A stretch of 64,000 nt of DNA from Rosistilla ulvae. GTDB lineage: Bacteria; Planctomycetota; Planctomycetia; Pirellulales; Pirellulaceae. Below are positions 55,112-64,000 of the stretch, piece by piece. Positions within the stretch are counted from its first letter, which is position 1, and the number at the start of each line of letters is the position of its first letter. The stretch covers positions 5,581,798-5,645,797 of the forward strand of contig NZ_CP036261.1 in the NCBI RefSeq assembly GCF_007741475.1, read 5' to 3'. The position numbers and the translations under genes were made by a program. Under the pieces are notes generated by a model. It was not told the DNA's origin. It did no database searches and saw only the letters and a list, made by a program, of their open reading frames with translations.

Positions 55112-56176
55112 GTGTCAATTTTCCCTCGCAAAAAGCTTCCCTTCCCTTTGCTGTTCTTTGCCTTGACATTTCACCTAGGAATCCTCTCTTCAGCAGTGAA
55201 TGCTCAAAAACGAACCCTCCCCGCCGCCAGCGCGGATTCGTTTTCGATTGCCGTCATTCCCGACACACAATCGTATCGCCCCAAAGAGGGTGAACTATCT
55301 AACGCGATATTCACACGACACATCGACTGGACGCTCGCCAATCTGGAGAAGCAGAACATTGTCTTCGTCAGTCATGTTGGCGACATTATCGATAAGAACA
55401 TCGACGAACAATGGATCGTCGCTCAACAGTGCATGAACCGTCTTCACGACAAAGTTCCCTACGGCATCTCGGTCGGCAATCACGACATGACCCGAGCGGG
55501 CGATTCGTCCCTGTTCCAGAAATACTTCCCGACGGAACGATTTGCCAATTGCGAATGGTACGGCGGATGTTTCACGCCCAAGACGCACGGCGTCGAGGTT
55601 TCGGGCAACAACGCAAACAGCTTCCAACTGTTTTCAACCGCCGGCATCGACTTTGTCTTTCTGCATCTGGAGTGCAATGCACCCGACGATGTCTTGGCGT
55701 GGGCCGATGAAGTCTTAACCCAGCACAGCGACCGACGAGCGATCATTACGACGCACATGTGCCTGGGACCACTGCAACATCCTCAGGCACCAAACGACTA
55801 CATGGATGCCCCCAAGGGACGAATGCAATGGAAAAAGGTTCATGGCGAACTTGGCAATACTCCTGATGAGATGTGGAACAAGTCTTTTCGCAAGCATGCA
55901 AACCTCTCCATGATTTGCTGCGGTGATCAAAGCCGAAGCCACTCGCTTCACGAAGTTGCGATTGGTGACCATGGCAACCAGGTCCACCAAGTTCTTTCGG
56001 ACTACAGCACCGGTTGGCTCCGACTGTACCGTTTCCACCCAGCCCAGAATCGCGTTGAAGCGTGGACTTTTCACCCTACCAACGAAGTGTTGTGCGAGGG
56101 AACCAAATTTGTTCCGGGTGCCGAAGGCCACCAATTCGAGTTTGAATTCCCGCTAACCGAGAACAAGCTGCCGTAG
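55112..56176 (+). CDS. Exported calcineurin-like metallophosphoesterase
   Basis: Starting at a GTG (55112), the 354-residue protein has a signal peptide (about 1-31, ending VNAQ) and the metallophosphoesterase metal-binding motifs: VIPDTQSY, HVGDIID, SVGNHDMT, TTHMCLG and CCGDQSRSH, which differs from the usual GHxH. The domain is followed by a C-terminal beta region (RLYRFHPAQNRVEAWTFHP). Such exported enzymes hydrolyse phosphate mono- or diesters outside the cell. It is 100 bp after the lipoprotein gene and probably in the same operon. Confidence 0.86.
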   Translation: MSIFPRKKLPFPLLFFALTFHLGILSSAVNAQKRTLPAASADSFSIAVIPDTQSYRPKEGELSNAIFTRHIDWTLANLEKQNIVFVSHVGDIIDKNIDEQWIVAQQCMNRLHDKVPYGISVGNHDMTRAGDSSLFQKYFPTERFANCEWYGGCFTPKTHGVEVSGNNANSFQLFSTAGIDFVFLHLECNAPDDVLAWADEVLTQHSDRRAIITTHMCLGPLQHPQAPNDYMDAPKGRMQWKKVHGELGNTPDEMWNKSFRKHANLSMICCGDQSRSHSLHEVAIGDHGNQVHQVLSDYSTGWLRLYRFHPAQNRVEAWTFHPTNEVLCEGTKFVPGAEGHQFEFEFPLTENKLP

Positions 56177-56366
56177 GCACGCCGCGATCGAGTTCGCCTA
56201 AAACAGCAGCCGAAACTTCCGTGTCGCTGCGGTGCGTTCCCCAAAGAACGTTTTCTTGCCACCAAGGCCAGCGACCATGCAGATATACTGCAGCGAGCCT
56301 ACGCCTCGGTGGTCTTCGAAGTTCTCGGTGGCTTTGCCCTAAACAGCGAACCCCAAAACCGATGCA

Positions 56367-57581
56367 TCAAAGACTGGTGATGCGATGTTGACCCTGGCCG
56401 CTTTGGAACAGTTCGGGTTGCCAAGCGGCTCCGATTCCAGCTCGCTCGGGAACGGTGATCCTTCCCTTTTCGATCGTGACTTCCGTATCGATCAACTTCG
56501 GATACAGCATTCGCACGTGGGCTCGAACGCTTTCCTGCCAAGCCACGTTGTTCGATGTCGCGGCAACTTGCACGCCCGACAACAACGTCAGCGGCCCGGT
56601 GCAATCGTGCATCACAACCGGCACGTTGTAGAACTGGGCCAGGCGAGTGATGTTGCGCGTTTGCGAGATCCCACCAACCCAAGTCGGATCGATCATCACA
56701 TAATCCGCGGCACGCTTTTCCAGCGTCAATCGGAAATCATCGGGGCCGCTGAACATCTCGCTCACGGCCAACGGGATTCCGGCTTTGTCGCGGAAGTCGG
56801 CTAAGGTATCGATCGAATCGACACGCAACAAATCCTCGGCCCACAGCAGGTCGAATTCGCGCAGGTGTTGGGCGAGTCGAATCGCCATCGGCAGCTGGAA
56901 GAAACCATGCCCATCGAGGATCAGCTCGATCTTGTTTCCCAACGCTTCGCGAATCTTGCGGAACGGCTCGACAGCCTTCTCCACATCCATCAGCGAAACG
57001 TGCAGCGGGCCGTTGGTTTTGTGAGCAGCGAAGTCGGTCGACCAGGTCTTCAGCGCCGTGTAACCTTCGCTGATCAACTCCTCCGCCAATTGAACCGGTT
57101 CATGAACGATCGACCAATAATCGTTCAGCGGCCCCTGGTTCCCCATCGGACCATGGCCGGGCCAAATATGGCCGGAGCTATCCTCTGTTTTGCCACCATA
57201 CGAAGGACCGCCACAGCTGTTGTAAGTCGGAATCGAATCCTGGACACGGCCGCCCAACAGTTGCCAGACCGGCATCTTGGTGACTTGCCCAAGGATGTCC
57301 CAGAGGGCGAGATCGATCGCCGAGATGGCTCGCAGTTCGGCACCGCGCGATCCAAAGTTAGTCGTCCGTTCGTACAGAAACCGCCAGTGCCGTTCGATAT
57401 CCAACGGGTTCTCGCCCAGCAGATGATGGTGCATCCAATCGTGCAACATGCTGGCGACCGATTCGGGAGCGTAATAGGTCTCGCCGCAACCGACGATCCC
57501 ATCGCTGGTATGGATTCGCAACAACAGCAAGCCCGGCATGATCTGGTCGGGAATTGCGGTTTCGATTTTTGTTATCTGCAT
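56367..57581 (-). CDS. Mandelate racemase/muconate lactonizing enzyme family protein
   Basis: The 404-residue enolase-superfamily protein has an N-terminal capping domain and a barrel with K178 (ALKTW), metal ligands D223 (ILDGHG), E249 (WAEDL) and E275 (VSEMF), then D298 (MIDPTWVGG) and H325 (VMHDCTGP). The combination KxW, DxG, E, E and D-H is that of the mandelate racemase subgroup, so it probably abstracts a proton alpha to a carboxylate, as in sugar-acid dehydratases. The substrate cannot be deduced. It is the last of a five-gene minus-strand cluster, 68 bp after the DUF1501 gene, suggesting that the cluster works in carbohydrate breakdown. Confidence 0.9.
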   Translation of the reverse strand: MQITKIETAIPDQIMPGLLLLRIHTSDGIVGCGETYYAPESVASMLHDWMHHHLLGENPLDIERHWRFLYERTTNFGSRGAELRAISAIDLALWDILGQVTKMPVWQLLGGRVQDSIPTYNSCGGPSYGGKTEDSSGHIWPGHGPMGNQGPLNDYWSIVHEPVQLAEELISEGYTALKTWSTDFAAHKTNGPLHVSLMDVEKAVEPFRKIREALGNKIELILDGHGFFQLPMAIRLAQHLREFDLLWAEDLLRVDSIDTLADFRDKAGIPLAVSEMFSGPDDFRLTLEKRAADYVMIDPTWVGGISQTRNITRLAQFYNVPVVMHDCTGPLTLLSGVQVAATSNNVAWQESVRAHVRMLYPKLIDTEVTIEKGRITVPERAGIGAAWQPELFQSGQGQHRITSL

Positions 57582-57649
57582 GTCGTTTCCATCGATTTGG
57601 ATCGCGTCGTTGAATTGGATATTGAGAGCGCCAGCGGCGATCCCGAAGA

Positions 57650-59047
57650 CTATGCGATGATGTTATGAACCACTTCACCATGCACATCGGTCAACCGGAA
57701 GTCTCGCCCGGAATAGTGATAGGTTAGCTTCTGATGGTCAATGCCCATCAGATGCATAATGGTTGCGTGCAGATCATGCACATGCACCTTATCTTGGACC
57801 GCACGGAAACCAAAATCATCGGTGGCTCCATGTATCGTCCCACCCTTGATTCCGCCTCCCGCCATCCACATCGAAAATCCATACGGATTGTGATCGCGCC
57901 CGCTGCCACCCTCGACAGTCGGCGTGCGGCCAAATTCGCCACCCCATACGACCAGCGTTTCGTCTAACAAGTCGCGTTCCTTGAGATCGGTCAGCAGTTG
58001 TGCGATCGGTCCATCGATATCTTTGCACAGTTTGCCGTTGAGTTTCTGGTGGTTGGAATGCGTATCCCAAGGCTGACGGTTGCCATAATAAACCTGCACC
58101 ATCCGAACGCCATGTTCGCTGAGCCGTCGGGCGAGCAGGCACGATTCGGCAAATTCACTGCTTCCATAGGCATCCCGCGTCGCCTGAGTTTCCCGCGAGA
58201 TATCGAAGGCTTCCATCGCTTCGAACTGCATCCGATAGGCCAGCTCCATCGAAGAGATCCGCGTCTCCAGATCGACCGCATCGGTTCGCTGTTCCATGTG
58301 TTGACGATTGATCGCCGCCACCAAGTCCAACTGTTCCTTCTGCAACTTCGGCGACAGTTCGGTGTTCCGCAGATGCGGGATCATCGCTTCGGGCGACGTC
58401 TTTTTTGTATGGATGTAGGTGCCCTGAAACTCACCGGGCAGAAACGCATTTCCCCACAGCTTGGGACCGACAACGGGCAAGCCAGGACAAAGCGCAAGAT
58501 ACCCTGGCAAGTCTTGGTTTTCGCTTCCCAATCCATACGTCAACCACGATCCAACGCTTGGACGCGTCGGCGTCATCGCCCCCAGATTCATCAGACAAAG
58601 GGCGGGAGCGTGGTTTGGATTATCGGTGTACATCGACCGGATAATTGCCATCTCATCGGCATGCTTGGCCAACCGAGGAAAGTACTCGGGGAACGGGATC
58701 CCCGACTCACCCGCCGATGTGAACTTAACGGGCGACGCCGACAGTCCCGATGTCGGTCGCTCTGTCCGGATGTCGACAGCTGCCGGGCGCTGCCCTTCAT
58801 ATTTGTGTAGATCCGGTTTGGGATCGAAGGTGTCCAACTGCGATGGTCCACCGCTCATGAACAAAAAGATCACGCGTTTGGCTTTCGCAGGAAAGTGCGG
58901 CAGCCCAAGCTTCTCCGCATTGCTGCTGGCACTCGCATCTTGGGACAATAAATCGGTTAGTCCCAACATTCCAAACCCGCCGCCGGCGGAGCGTAAAATG
59001 GAGCGTCGTGAGAGCAACGAAGTTGTTGGATCGAACGGGGAATTCAT
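57650..59047 (-). CDS. DUF1501 family protein, Tat-exported
   Basis: The 465-residue protein has a twin-arginine signal (RRSILRSAGGGFGMLGLTDL), then DUF1501 motifs VIFLFMSGGPSQLDTFDPKP, IIRSMYTDNPNHAPALCLMN, VWGGEFGRTPTVEGGSGRDHNP and LHATIMHLMGIDH. It belongs to the same family as the protein at 36707 but is a distinct paralogue. It lies 57 bp after the DUF1549/1553 gene on the same strand, repeating that pairing, and precedes the enolase-superfamily gene. Confidence 0.93.
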   Translation of the reverse strand: MNSPFDPTTSLLSRRSILRSAGGGFGMLGLTDLLSQDASASSNAEKLGLPHFPAKAKRVIFLFMSGGPSQLDTFDPKPDLHKYEGQRPAAVDIRTERPTSGLSASPVKFTSAGESGIPFPEYFPRLAKHADEMAIIRSMYTDNPNHAPALCLMNLGAMTPTRPSVGSWLTYGLGSENQDLPGYLALCPGLPVVGPKLWGNAFLPGEFQGTYIHTKKTSPEAMIPHLRNTELSPKLQKEQLDLVAAINRQHMEQRTDAVDLETRISSMELAYRMQFEAMEAFDISRETQATRDAYGSSEFAESCLLARRLSEHGVRMVQVYYGNRQPWDTHSNHQKLNGKLCKDIDGPIAQLLTDLKERDLLDETLVVWGGEFGRTPTVEGGSGRDHNPYGFSMWMAGGGIKGGTIHGATDDFGFRAVQDKVHVHDLHATIMHLMGIDHQKLTYHYSGRDFRLTDVHGEVVHNIIA

Positions 59048-59104
59048 AATATGCTCAACTTGGCGTTCAAAAATCGGAACTCGATAATCGTGGCAGGCCC
59101 CCGA

Positions 59105-62100
59105 TTAGTCCACGTACAGCAATTCGTTACTACACAACAACGCATGGCAGTAATAGATCCAGCGATTGGGAACCGCGTAAGCGTTTTTCGTCGCTGCTTC
59201 ATAGGTTGCATCATGCATTCCGGTCGCAACATCGCGAATCACTTGCGGCAGTCGCTTTGATTCGTACAGCGGCCAATAGGCGGCGGGCTGGCCATCGAGG
59301 ATGGCATGGGAGTAATCCGCAAACCGGACGTCTTCGTTTTCAAACTCTGCCGCTTGAAAATGGTGTCCGATCTCCGCTTCCGAAAGCACGCGGTTGTAGA
59401 CAGCAACGCTGGCAATTTGGCCTTCGAAATTTGCGAAATTATCGGATCGACCTGCGATGAACATCTGTCCCACCGCAGCATCGAACACGGGGCTAGCGTT
59501 TCCGACGAGTTCGGGTTTAGCGTTCCCATTCAAATAGACACGCACGTTGGCTCCCTCGCGAACCATCACAACATGATGCCACTGGTGCGGTGCCAGGACA
59601 CTCCGTCCCAGGATCGAAACTCGAGCTCCGTTGCCATTAAAGAACAGCAACCGACCTGGGCTGTTGGGCGTGTTCGAGCCTCCGATTCCCAAATGGTCCC
59701 CGTCGACATACGGCGAGTCGGCATTGCCACGCGAGAAGAAATAGCCTGTCACGGGGCGTTTATCGTTCGGCAATTCGTTTTTGATCCACATCTCCACCGA
59801 ATAGCTCTCACCCAACTGCGGCATCTTCGCCGAAATCCGACGGCCGGCGAAGCGAGGTGGATGATGTAACTGTGGCGTAGAGTGGTCGGTGCCAGCGGCA
59901 AGATAAGCTTTCCCCAGTCGCAATTCCTCGGCTGTTGGATCGCGAGCAAACAGCAACCGATGAACCTCACGAACCCGCGTTTCGGGATCTTCCGAATCGA
60001 TCCGCTGCGCAAGCCGAACCGCTTGAGCTTTGGCAAACTCGGAATTCATCACAAACAACTGTTGCAAGGCAGTCGTTGTTTCGCCGCGTCGTTCGGCGTG
60101 GATCGTCGGGTCGGGGAAGTCAAAAACCTGCAGATACTGGCTGGGACTCTGGCGAGATATCTTGGCGTAGATCGCACGCCGAAGAAACTTGGCGCTATCG
60201 ATCTCAGCGGACGGACCGCCCAGCGTGAGGTCGTACGAATCGCCTGCGAACAACAGCGTATCATGGAACGCCTCGGCATCGATCCGGAGACGATTGAACC
60301 GACTGAGCAATCGATTCTCGGGATCGACCTTGTCGGCTTCCGCTATGGAACTGACGATGGAGGCCTGTTGGTAAGTCGCCGAAAGAACGATCTCTCGATG
60401 CAGCCACTTCAGCGACCAGCCCGCGTCCATAAAGCGGACCGCCAGATCGTCCAACAGCTCTGGATGACTCGGCAGCGAACCCATCAATCCAAAATTGCTT
60501 GGCGAATCGACAAGTCCTTCGCCAAAATGCCACAACCAAACGCGGTTCACAATCACGCGAGCGGCCAGAGGATTATCGCGCGACACGATCGCGTCGGCCA
60601 GTTCCAAACGTCCACTCCCTTGTTGGAACGCTTGCGAAGCGTCGGGCGAAAGGACTTCCAAAAACCCTCGCGGCGCAGGATCTCCGGGAGTTGAAACATT
60701 GCCACGGATAAATACCGGCAAGTCGCGTGGCTTCTCGGGATAGAAGACGATCTTCTGATGCGATTCGCTTAACGGTTCGATTCGCACCTGTTCCTCGGTC
60801 ACGGCATCGGCGACAGGAATTTCAAAGTTGGGCGTCGTCGATTGAATCCGATCGATCGTCAATCGCTTCTGTGTGATTTGCTCGCGAAGCTTTTTAGCTT
60901 CCGCGTCGAGGGCAGCTCGCTCGGTCTGAGTACCTTTCTTGACCTTCGCCTCGAGCGTCTTCAACTGCTTTTGAATCTCTTTGGTTTCCGCTTGCAGCGC
61001 CGCAACTTGGTCGCGGGCTGGTTGAGAAGCAGCGATCGCTTCATCGGAAATCAGAGGCCGTGTCGTTTGCCGAATCGAAGCAAAGACGCCAGCCAAAGCG
61101 TAGTAGTCTTTTGCCGAGATTGGATCGTATTTGTGGTCGTGGCAACGGGCGCATGCAACCGTCAAGCCGAGCAGACCGCGGCTGATCACATCGACACGAT
61201 CTTCCCATTCGTCGGCATATTGTGATTCCAACGTCAGCTGGGACAGCTTCAACTCTTTGTGATATTGAGGCGACATTCCCAGCAGCCCCAGGGCTGGCAG
61301 ATCTTCGCGACCTGTCTGCTCCAAGAAATCGGTCGCCAATTGACGACGAATGAATTCGTCGTAGGGGACGTCGTCGTTGAGCGCCGCAACGACCCAATCC
61401 CGATAGCGGTAAGCGTTTGGATAGGGGCCGTTGTGTTCGCCCATGTTCACGTTGTCTTCGGCGTATCGCACGACATCTAACCAATGCCGGCCCCAGCGTT
61501 CGCCGTAGTGCTGTGATGCCAGCAGGTCGTCGACCAGATTTTTGTACGCTTGCGGATCGGGATCGGCAACGAAGCGTTCGGTCTGTTCATAAGTCGGTGG
61601 GATGCCAGTCAGGTCGAGACTGACGCGCCGAATCAGCGTGCGACGATCCGCTGGCGGAGCGGGCGTGAGCCCCGCCGCTTCGATCTTCGCCAAGATAAAG
61701 TGATCCAGTGTCTGCTGTGGCCAATCCGAATCTTTAATTTCGGGGAGCGTTGCCCGTTGGGGCACGACAAAAGACCAGAAGTCGCGGCGCGAATCGATAT
61801 CAAATTCTTTCCGCAGCTGCCCCATCTCTTCGGTGCGTGGGTCGGGTGCGCCCATCGCGACCCATTTCTCGAAATCAGCAATCACCGAATCGGCGAGCTT
61901 CCCCTTAGGGGGCATCTGATAAGTGGAATCATCGTATCGCAACGTCTCGATCAACAGACTCTCATCCGGTTTCCCCGGCACGATCGCTTCGCCGGAATCA
62001 CCGCCCAGCAGCAAACCTGCCTTGGAGTCGACTTGCAGCCCCGCTTGCAGCGGATTGGAGTCGGAGGCATGGCAGGAATAGCAGTGTTCGACAAGCACGG

Positions 62101-62242
62101 GACGGATCTTCTGTTCGAAGAATCGAATCCCCGCCTCCTCATTCTCCTCGGCTGAAAGTTCTTGAATCGAGGACGAACCAGTCAACAGAACAGCAGCCCA
62201 GACGGTCGACCAGAAGAAACAACAGGTGCTTGCTTTTCTCAT
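59105..62242 (-). CDS. Planctomycete cytochrome C / DUF1549 / DUF1553 protein with LamG domain
   Basis: The 1045-residue exported protein has a signal peptide, a heme c motif CYSCH at 54-58 in the PSCyt1 domain, DUF1549 ([38 protein letters not shown]) and a long Lys/Glu/Ala-rich coiled coil (about 405-460). DUF1553 follows (LADAIVSRDNPLAARVIVNRVWLWHFGEGLVDSPSNFG). The C-terminus adds a LamG/concanavalin-like domain (SYSVEMWIKNEL, HQWHHVVMVREGANVRVYLNG). Unlike the 33483 paralogue, the lectin-like domain is at the end rather than in the middle. The operon partner DUF1501 follows. Confidence 0.92.
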   Translation of the reverse strand: MRKASTCCFFWSTVWAAVLLTGSSSIQELSAEENEEAGIRFFEQKIRPVLVEHCYSCHASDSNPLQAGLQVDSKAGLLLGGDSGEAIVPGKPDESLLIETLRYDDSTYQMPPKGKLADSVIADFEKWVAMGAPDPRTEEMGQLRKEFDIDSRRDFWSFVVPQRATLPEIKDSDWPQQTLDHFILAKIEAAGLTPAPPADRRTLIRRVSLDLTGIPPTYEQTERFVADPDPQAYKNLVDDLLASQHYGERWGRHWLDVVRYAEDNVNMGEHNGPYPNAYRYRDWVVAALNDDVPYDEFIRRQLATDFLEQTGREDLPALGLLGMSPQYHKELKLSQLTLESQYADEWEDRVDVISRGLLGLTVACARCHDHKYDPISAKDYYALAGVFASIRQTTRPLISDEAIAASQPARDQVAALQAETKEIQKQLKTLEAKVKKGTQTERAALDAEAKKLREQITQKRLTIDRIQSTTPNFEIPVADAVTEEQVRIEPLSESHQKIVFYPEKPRDLPVFIRGNVSTPGDPAPRGFLEVLSPDASQAFQQGSGRLELADAIVSRDNPLAARVIVNRVWLWHFGEGLVDSPSNFGLMGSLPSHPELLDDLAVRFMDAGWSLKWLHREIVLSATYQQASIVSSIAEADKVDPENRLLSRFNRLRIDAEAFHDTLLFAGDSYDLTLGGPSAEIDSAKFLRRAIYAKISRQSPSQYLQVFDFPDPTIHAERRGETTTALQQLFVMNSEFAKAQAVRLAQRIDSEDPETRVREVHRLLFARDPTAEELRLGKAYLAAGTDHSTPQLHHPPRFAGRRISAKMPQLGESYSVEMWIKNELPNDKRPVTGYFFSRGNADSPYVDGDHLGIGGSNTPNSPGRLLFFNGNGARVSILGRSVLAPHQWHHVVMVREGANVRVYLNGNAKPELVGNASPVFDAAVGQMFIAGRSDNFANFEGQIASVAVYNRVLSEAEIGHHFQAAEFENEDVRFADYSHAILDGQPAAYWPLYESKRLPQVIRDVATGMHDATYEAATKNAYAVPNRWIYYCHALLCSNELLYVD

Positions 62243-62398
62243 TCAATACGTATTCGGTAGGAGACGGATCGACGTGGTGGTTGGACGCGTCGGATCGCTT
62301 GCTTGTCAAAGCAGAAGGCGGGATGTCGATTGGACGATAGGGGAAGCTGGCCGCGATCGAAACATCGATAGCGGCCTTTGATATCATCCCTGAAAAGT

Positions 62399-62821
62399 CT
62401 AATTCTCTTGTAACGCGAATTGGAGCGTTTCCGTTCCGGGAACGACGATTTCGGTTGTCAGTTCCGACGCCGTGTTGTATTTCGCCGGAATATACGCCTC
62501 GGTCAACGGCACCTGTTCTCCCGAAGGCCCGACGCCAAACTTGCCCGGGACTTCGCGCATCGCAGTCACCTCGACTGTCTTTTTGCCGGGCTGAATCTTG
62601 ACGATAAACTTCCCATCTGTGATCGGCGCGGCGACGTTCCGCTCACTTGAATCCGAACCGCGGAAGATGATCATACCGTCCTGAATCGGTTCGCCATTCC
62701 ACGTCACTTCGCCTGGCAATTGGACAAATCCTTCGGGATCCGTTCCACCACCGCAGCCCGAAAGCAACATCATCAAAACCACAGTTCCAGCAGCCAACTT
62801 ACTATTCAACGTTTTACTCAT
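62399..62821 (-). CDS. Transthyretin-like lipoprotein
   Basis: From the ATG at 62821 (MSKTLNSKLAAGTVVLMMLLSGC) the precursor is 140 residues with lipobox LLSGC. The beta domain starts QLPGEVTWNGEPIQDGMIIFRG and ends with a TLQFAL strand, matching the other DUF1559-linked lipoproteins. It lies 96 bp after the DUF1559 gene and about 156 bp before the DUF1549/1553 gene, all on the minus strand. An in-frame ATG at 62857 is less likely because it puts extra hydrophobic residues ahead of the signal. Confidence 0.83.
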   Translation of the reverse strand: MSKTLNSKLAAGTVVLMMLLSGCGGGTDPEGFVQLPGEVTWNGEPIQDGMIIFRGSDSSERNVAAPITDGKFIVKIQPGKKTVEVTAMREVPGKFGVGPSGEQVPLTEAYIPAKYNTASELTTEIVVPGTETLQFALQEN

Positions 62822-62917
62822 GAAGAAAATGACAAAAAACAGACAGGTACAATTCACATTCGGACCGGTGCCGCTTCATCGAACGAGAGGAAGCGACACA
62901 TCGATTGTCCGGTTTCA

Positions 62918-63889
62918 TCACCACTCGCCAATGATTTGGGAGTCGGCTTTATCGCCGAGGTTCTGATAGATCTGTTGGTCGATCGTCTCGGCTGCAAACC
63001 GCACCGAAGCATCGGCCAACGTGACCTGGACACCACCGGGATGATAGCTGCGCGAGAAGTTGAACTGCTCGCCTCGTGTCGACGTCGTGCCCAAACAAGG
63101 CGCTTCCAGGACCGTCGTCGATTTACAGCTGAGCGGTCGGTCGGGAAGCGAGGTGTTCGGCGGTTCCGCAGTCGTAAATCCAGCGGCTCCCCACGTTGCA
63201 CCACCCCAGTACTGTCCTAAGTCGCCGTGTGCGCCGACGTTGTCCATCGGCCGTGCGATCCCTTCGCCCACCATGATCGTATTCGTCGTGCCGTCGAGGA
63301 TGTCGCGGAACTGTGTCTTCGACGCGTTGTAGAACATCCCCTTGCCGTTGGTTGTGATCGTAATGCCTAGCGTCTCCGAACCGCTCATGCAGACACCGTA
63401 GGTTCCTTGGAAACCGTTGGCTTGATTGGCGGCACCGCCCCCGTATCCGGGGTTTGTTGGGCACACAAATGCGGGGACTTCCGTTTCGATCAGCAATTTG
63501 AGATTCGCTTGATTGATAAACTGCGAATGATCCGCCTCGTAGGAATCGTAGAGCGCACGTTGTTCGACCATTGGCAGCAAGCGATGAAACCAAGTGTCAC
63601 GGGCATGAGTACTTCCGGCGGGAACCCCCGTTGGGCCTGGTGGATTGTCGAACGTCCGATAGGCATACGGAAAGCGTTGGTGCGTGTCGTGATAATTGTG
63701 CATCGCCAATCCGATTTGCTTCAGATTGTTCGAGCAACTCATTCGACGCGCCGCTTCGCGAGCTGCCTGGACAGCGGGCAAAAGCAAGCCGACCAAAATC
63801 CCAATGATCGCGATCACGACTAACAACTCAACAAGCGTAAACCCGGCACGCAAGCGTTGCGAGCGAACCGAACCTTTACAACAAAACAT
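62918..63889 (-). CDS. DUF1559 prepilin-leader protein
   Basis: From the ATG at 63889 ([21 protein letters not shown]) the protein is 323 residues. It has the basic leader, pilin-like helix, [23 protein letters not shown] and the C-terminal [26 protein letters not shown], where the usual DG is DA in the H-X9-DG motif. It is the first gene of a five-gene minus-strand cluster. A TTG at 63922 is in frame but the ATG is preferred. The Gly to Ala substitution in the C-terminal motif is unusual within this window. Confidence 0.93.
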   Translation of the reverse strand: MFCCKGSVRSQRLRAGFTLVELLVVIAIIGILVGLLLPAVQAAREAARRMSCSNNLKQIGLAMHNYHDTHQRFPYAYRTFDNPPGPTGVPAGSTHARDTWFHRLLPMVEQRALYDSYEADHSQFINQANLKLLIETEVPAFVCPTNPGYGGGAANQANGFQGTYGVCMSGSETLGITITTNGKGMFYNASKTQFRDILDGTTNTIMVGEGIARPMDNVGAHGDLGQYWGGATWGAAGFTTAEPPNTSLPDRPLSCKSTTVLEAPCLGTTSTRGEQFNFSRSYHPGGVQVTLADASVRFAAETIDQQIYQNLGDKADSQIIGEW

Positions 63890-64000
63890 AACGACACCTA
63901 TACGAGGCAAGAGGTAGGACAAAGACGAACGATAGAGGCAACGTCCAATTCGACAGTTGCTTCAAAATCCCAACGGCCCATGCCAAGTAGAGAGATCGCG

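Overview
The window reads as the chromosome of a planctomycete, most likely a Pirellulales member close to Rhodopirellula, Roseimaritima or Rosistilla. This rests on protein families seen in the sequence: five DUF1559 (prepilin-leader, H-X9-DG) proteins, two DUF1549/DUF1553 plus DUF1501 gene pairs with Planctomycete cytochrome C domains, a DUF1080 protein, Hanks-type kinases fused to WD40 repeats, and many transthyretin-like lipoproteins. The DNA is GC-rich. I see no tRNA, rRNA or CRISPR array.

Layout. 1-9.9 kb: an M48 protease, a di-heme oxidoreductase, a DUF3592 membrane protein bracketed by two related palindromes, an AAA ATPase in a lower-GC stretch, a 38-residue membrane protein, a sialidase-like protein and thioredoxin reductase. 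9.9-11.2 kb: a repeat array of about 586 bp period. 11.4-15.8 kb: purA, uppS, a Ser/Thr kinase and a nitroreductase. 15.8-18.8 kb: a second repeat cluster carrying the same elements in the opposite orientation, then an intact IS1182-type insertion sequence. 18.9-26.2 kb: YmdB-like phosphoesterase, hemerythrin-like protein, a DUF1559/lipoprotein/DUF4198-kelch operon, HemP, a DUF1080 protein and a lone GXGXG-domain protein. 26.4-33.3 kb: an ECF sigma factor followed by a giant kinase whose N-terminus carries an anti-sigma zinc motif. 33.5-40.8 kb: a DUF1549/DUF1501 pair, a thioesterase, a voltage-gated-type potassium channel, a LapA-like protein and a methyltransferase. 41.4-52.7 kb: DUF1559 genes, a SulP transporter fused to beta-carbonic anhydrase, a Tat-exported FAD oxidoreductase paired with a membrane protein bearing an SGAT flavinylation-like motif, a CxxCH-containing terpene-cyclase-like protein and a bestrophin. 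53.6-63.9 kb: a DUF1559/lipoprotein/phosphoesterase group, and a five-gene minus-strand cluster of DUF1559, lipoprotein, DUF1549/DUF1553, DUF1501 and an enolase-superfamily enzyme.

Themes. Extracytoplasmic redox and cell-surface proteins dominate. DUF1559 proteins are followed by a small transthyretin-like lipoprotein in four of five cases, twice with overlapping reading frames, so the two probably act together. The least explained material is the repeat DNA: a 74-75 bp palindrome family bounded by cgtttaaccgcg, a chain-of-hairpins unit, a nested 142-bp palindrome and the 586-bp tandem array. The sigma factor/anti-sigma-kinase pair and the FAD/SGAT redox pair are the best candidates for little-described protein systems.
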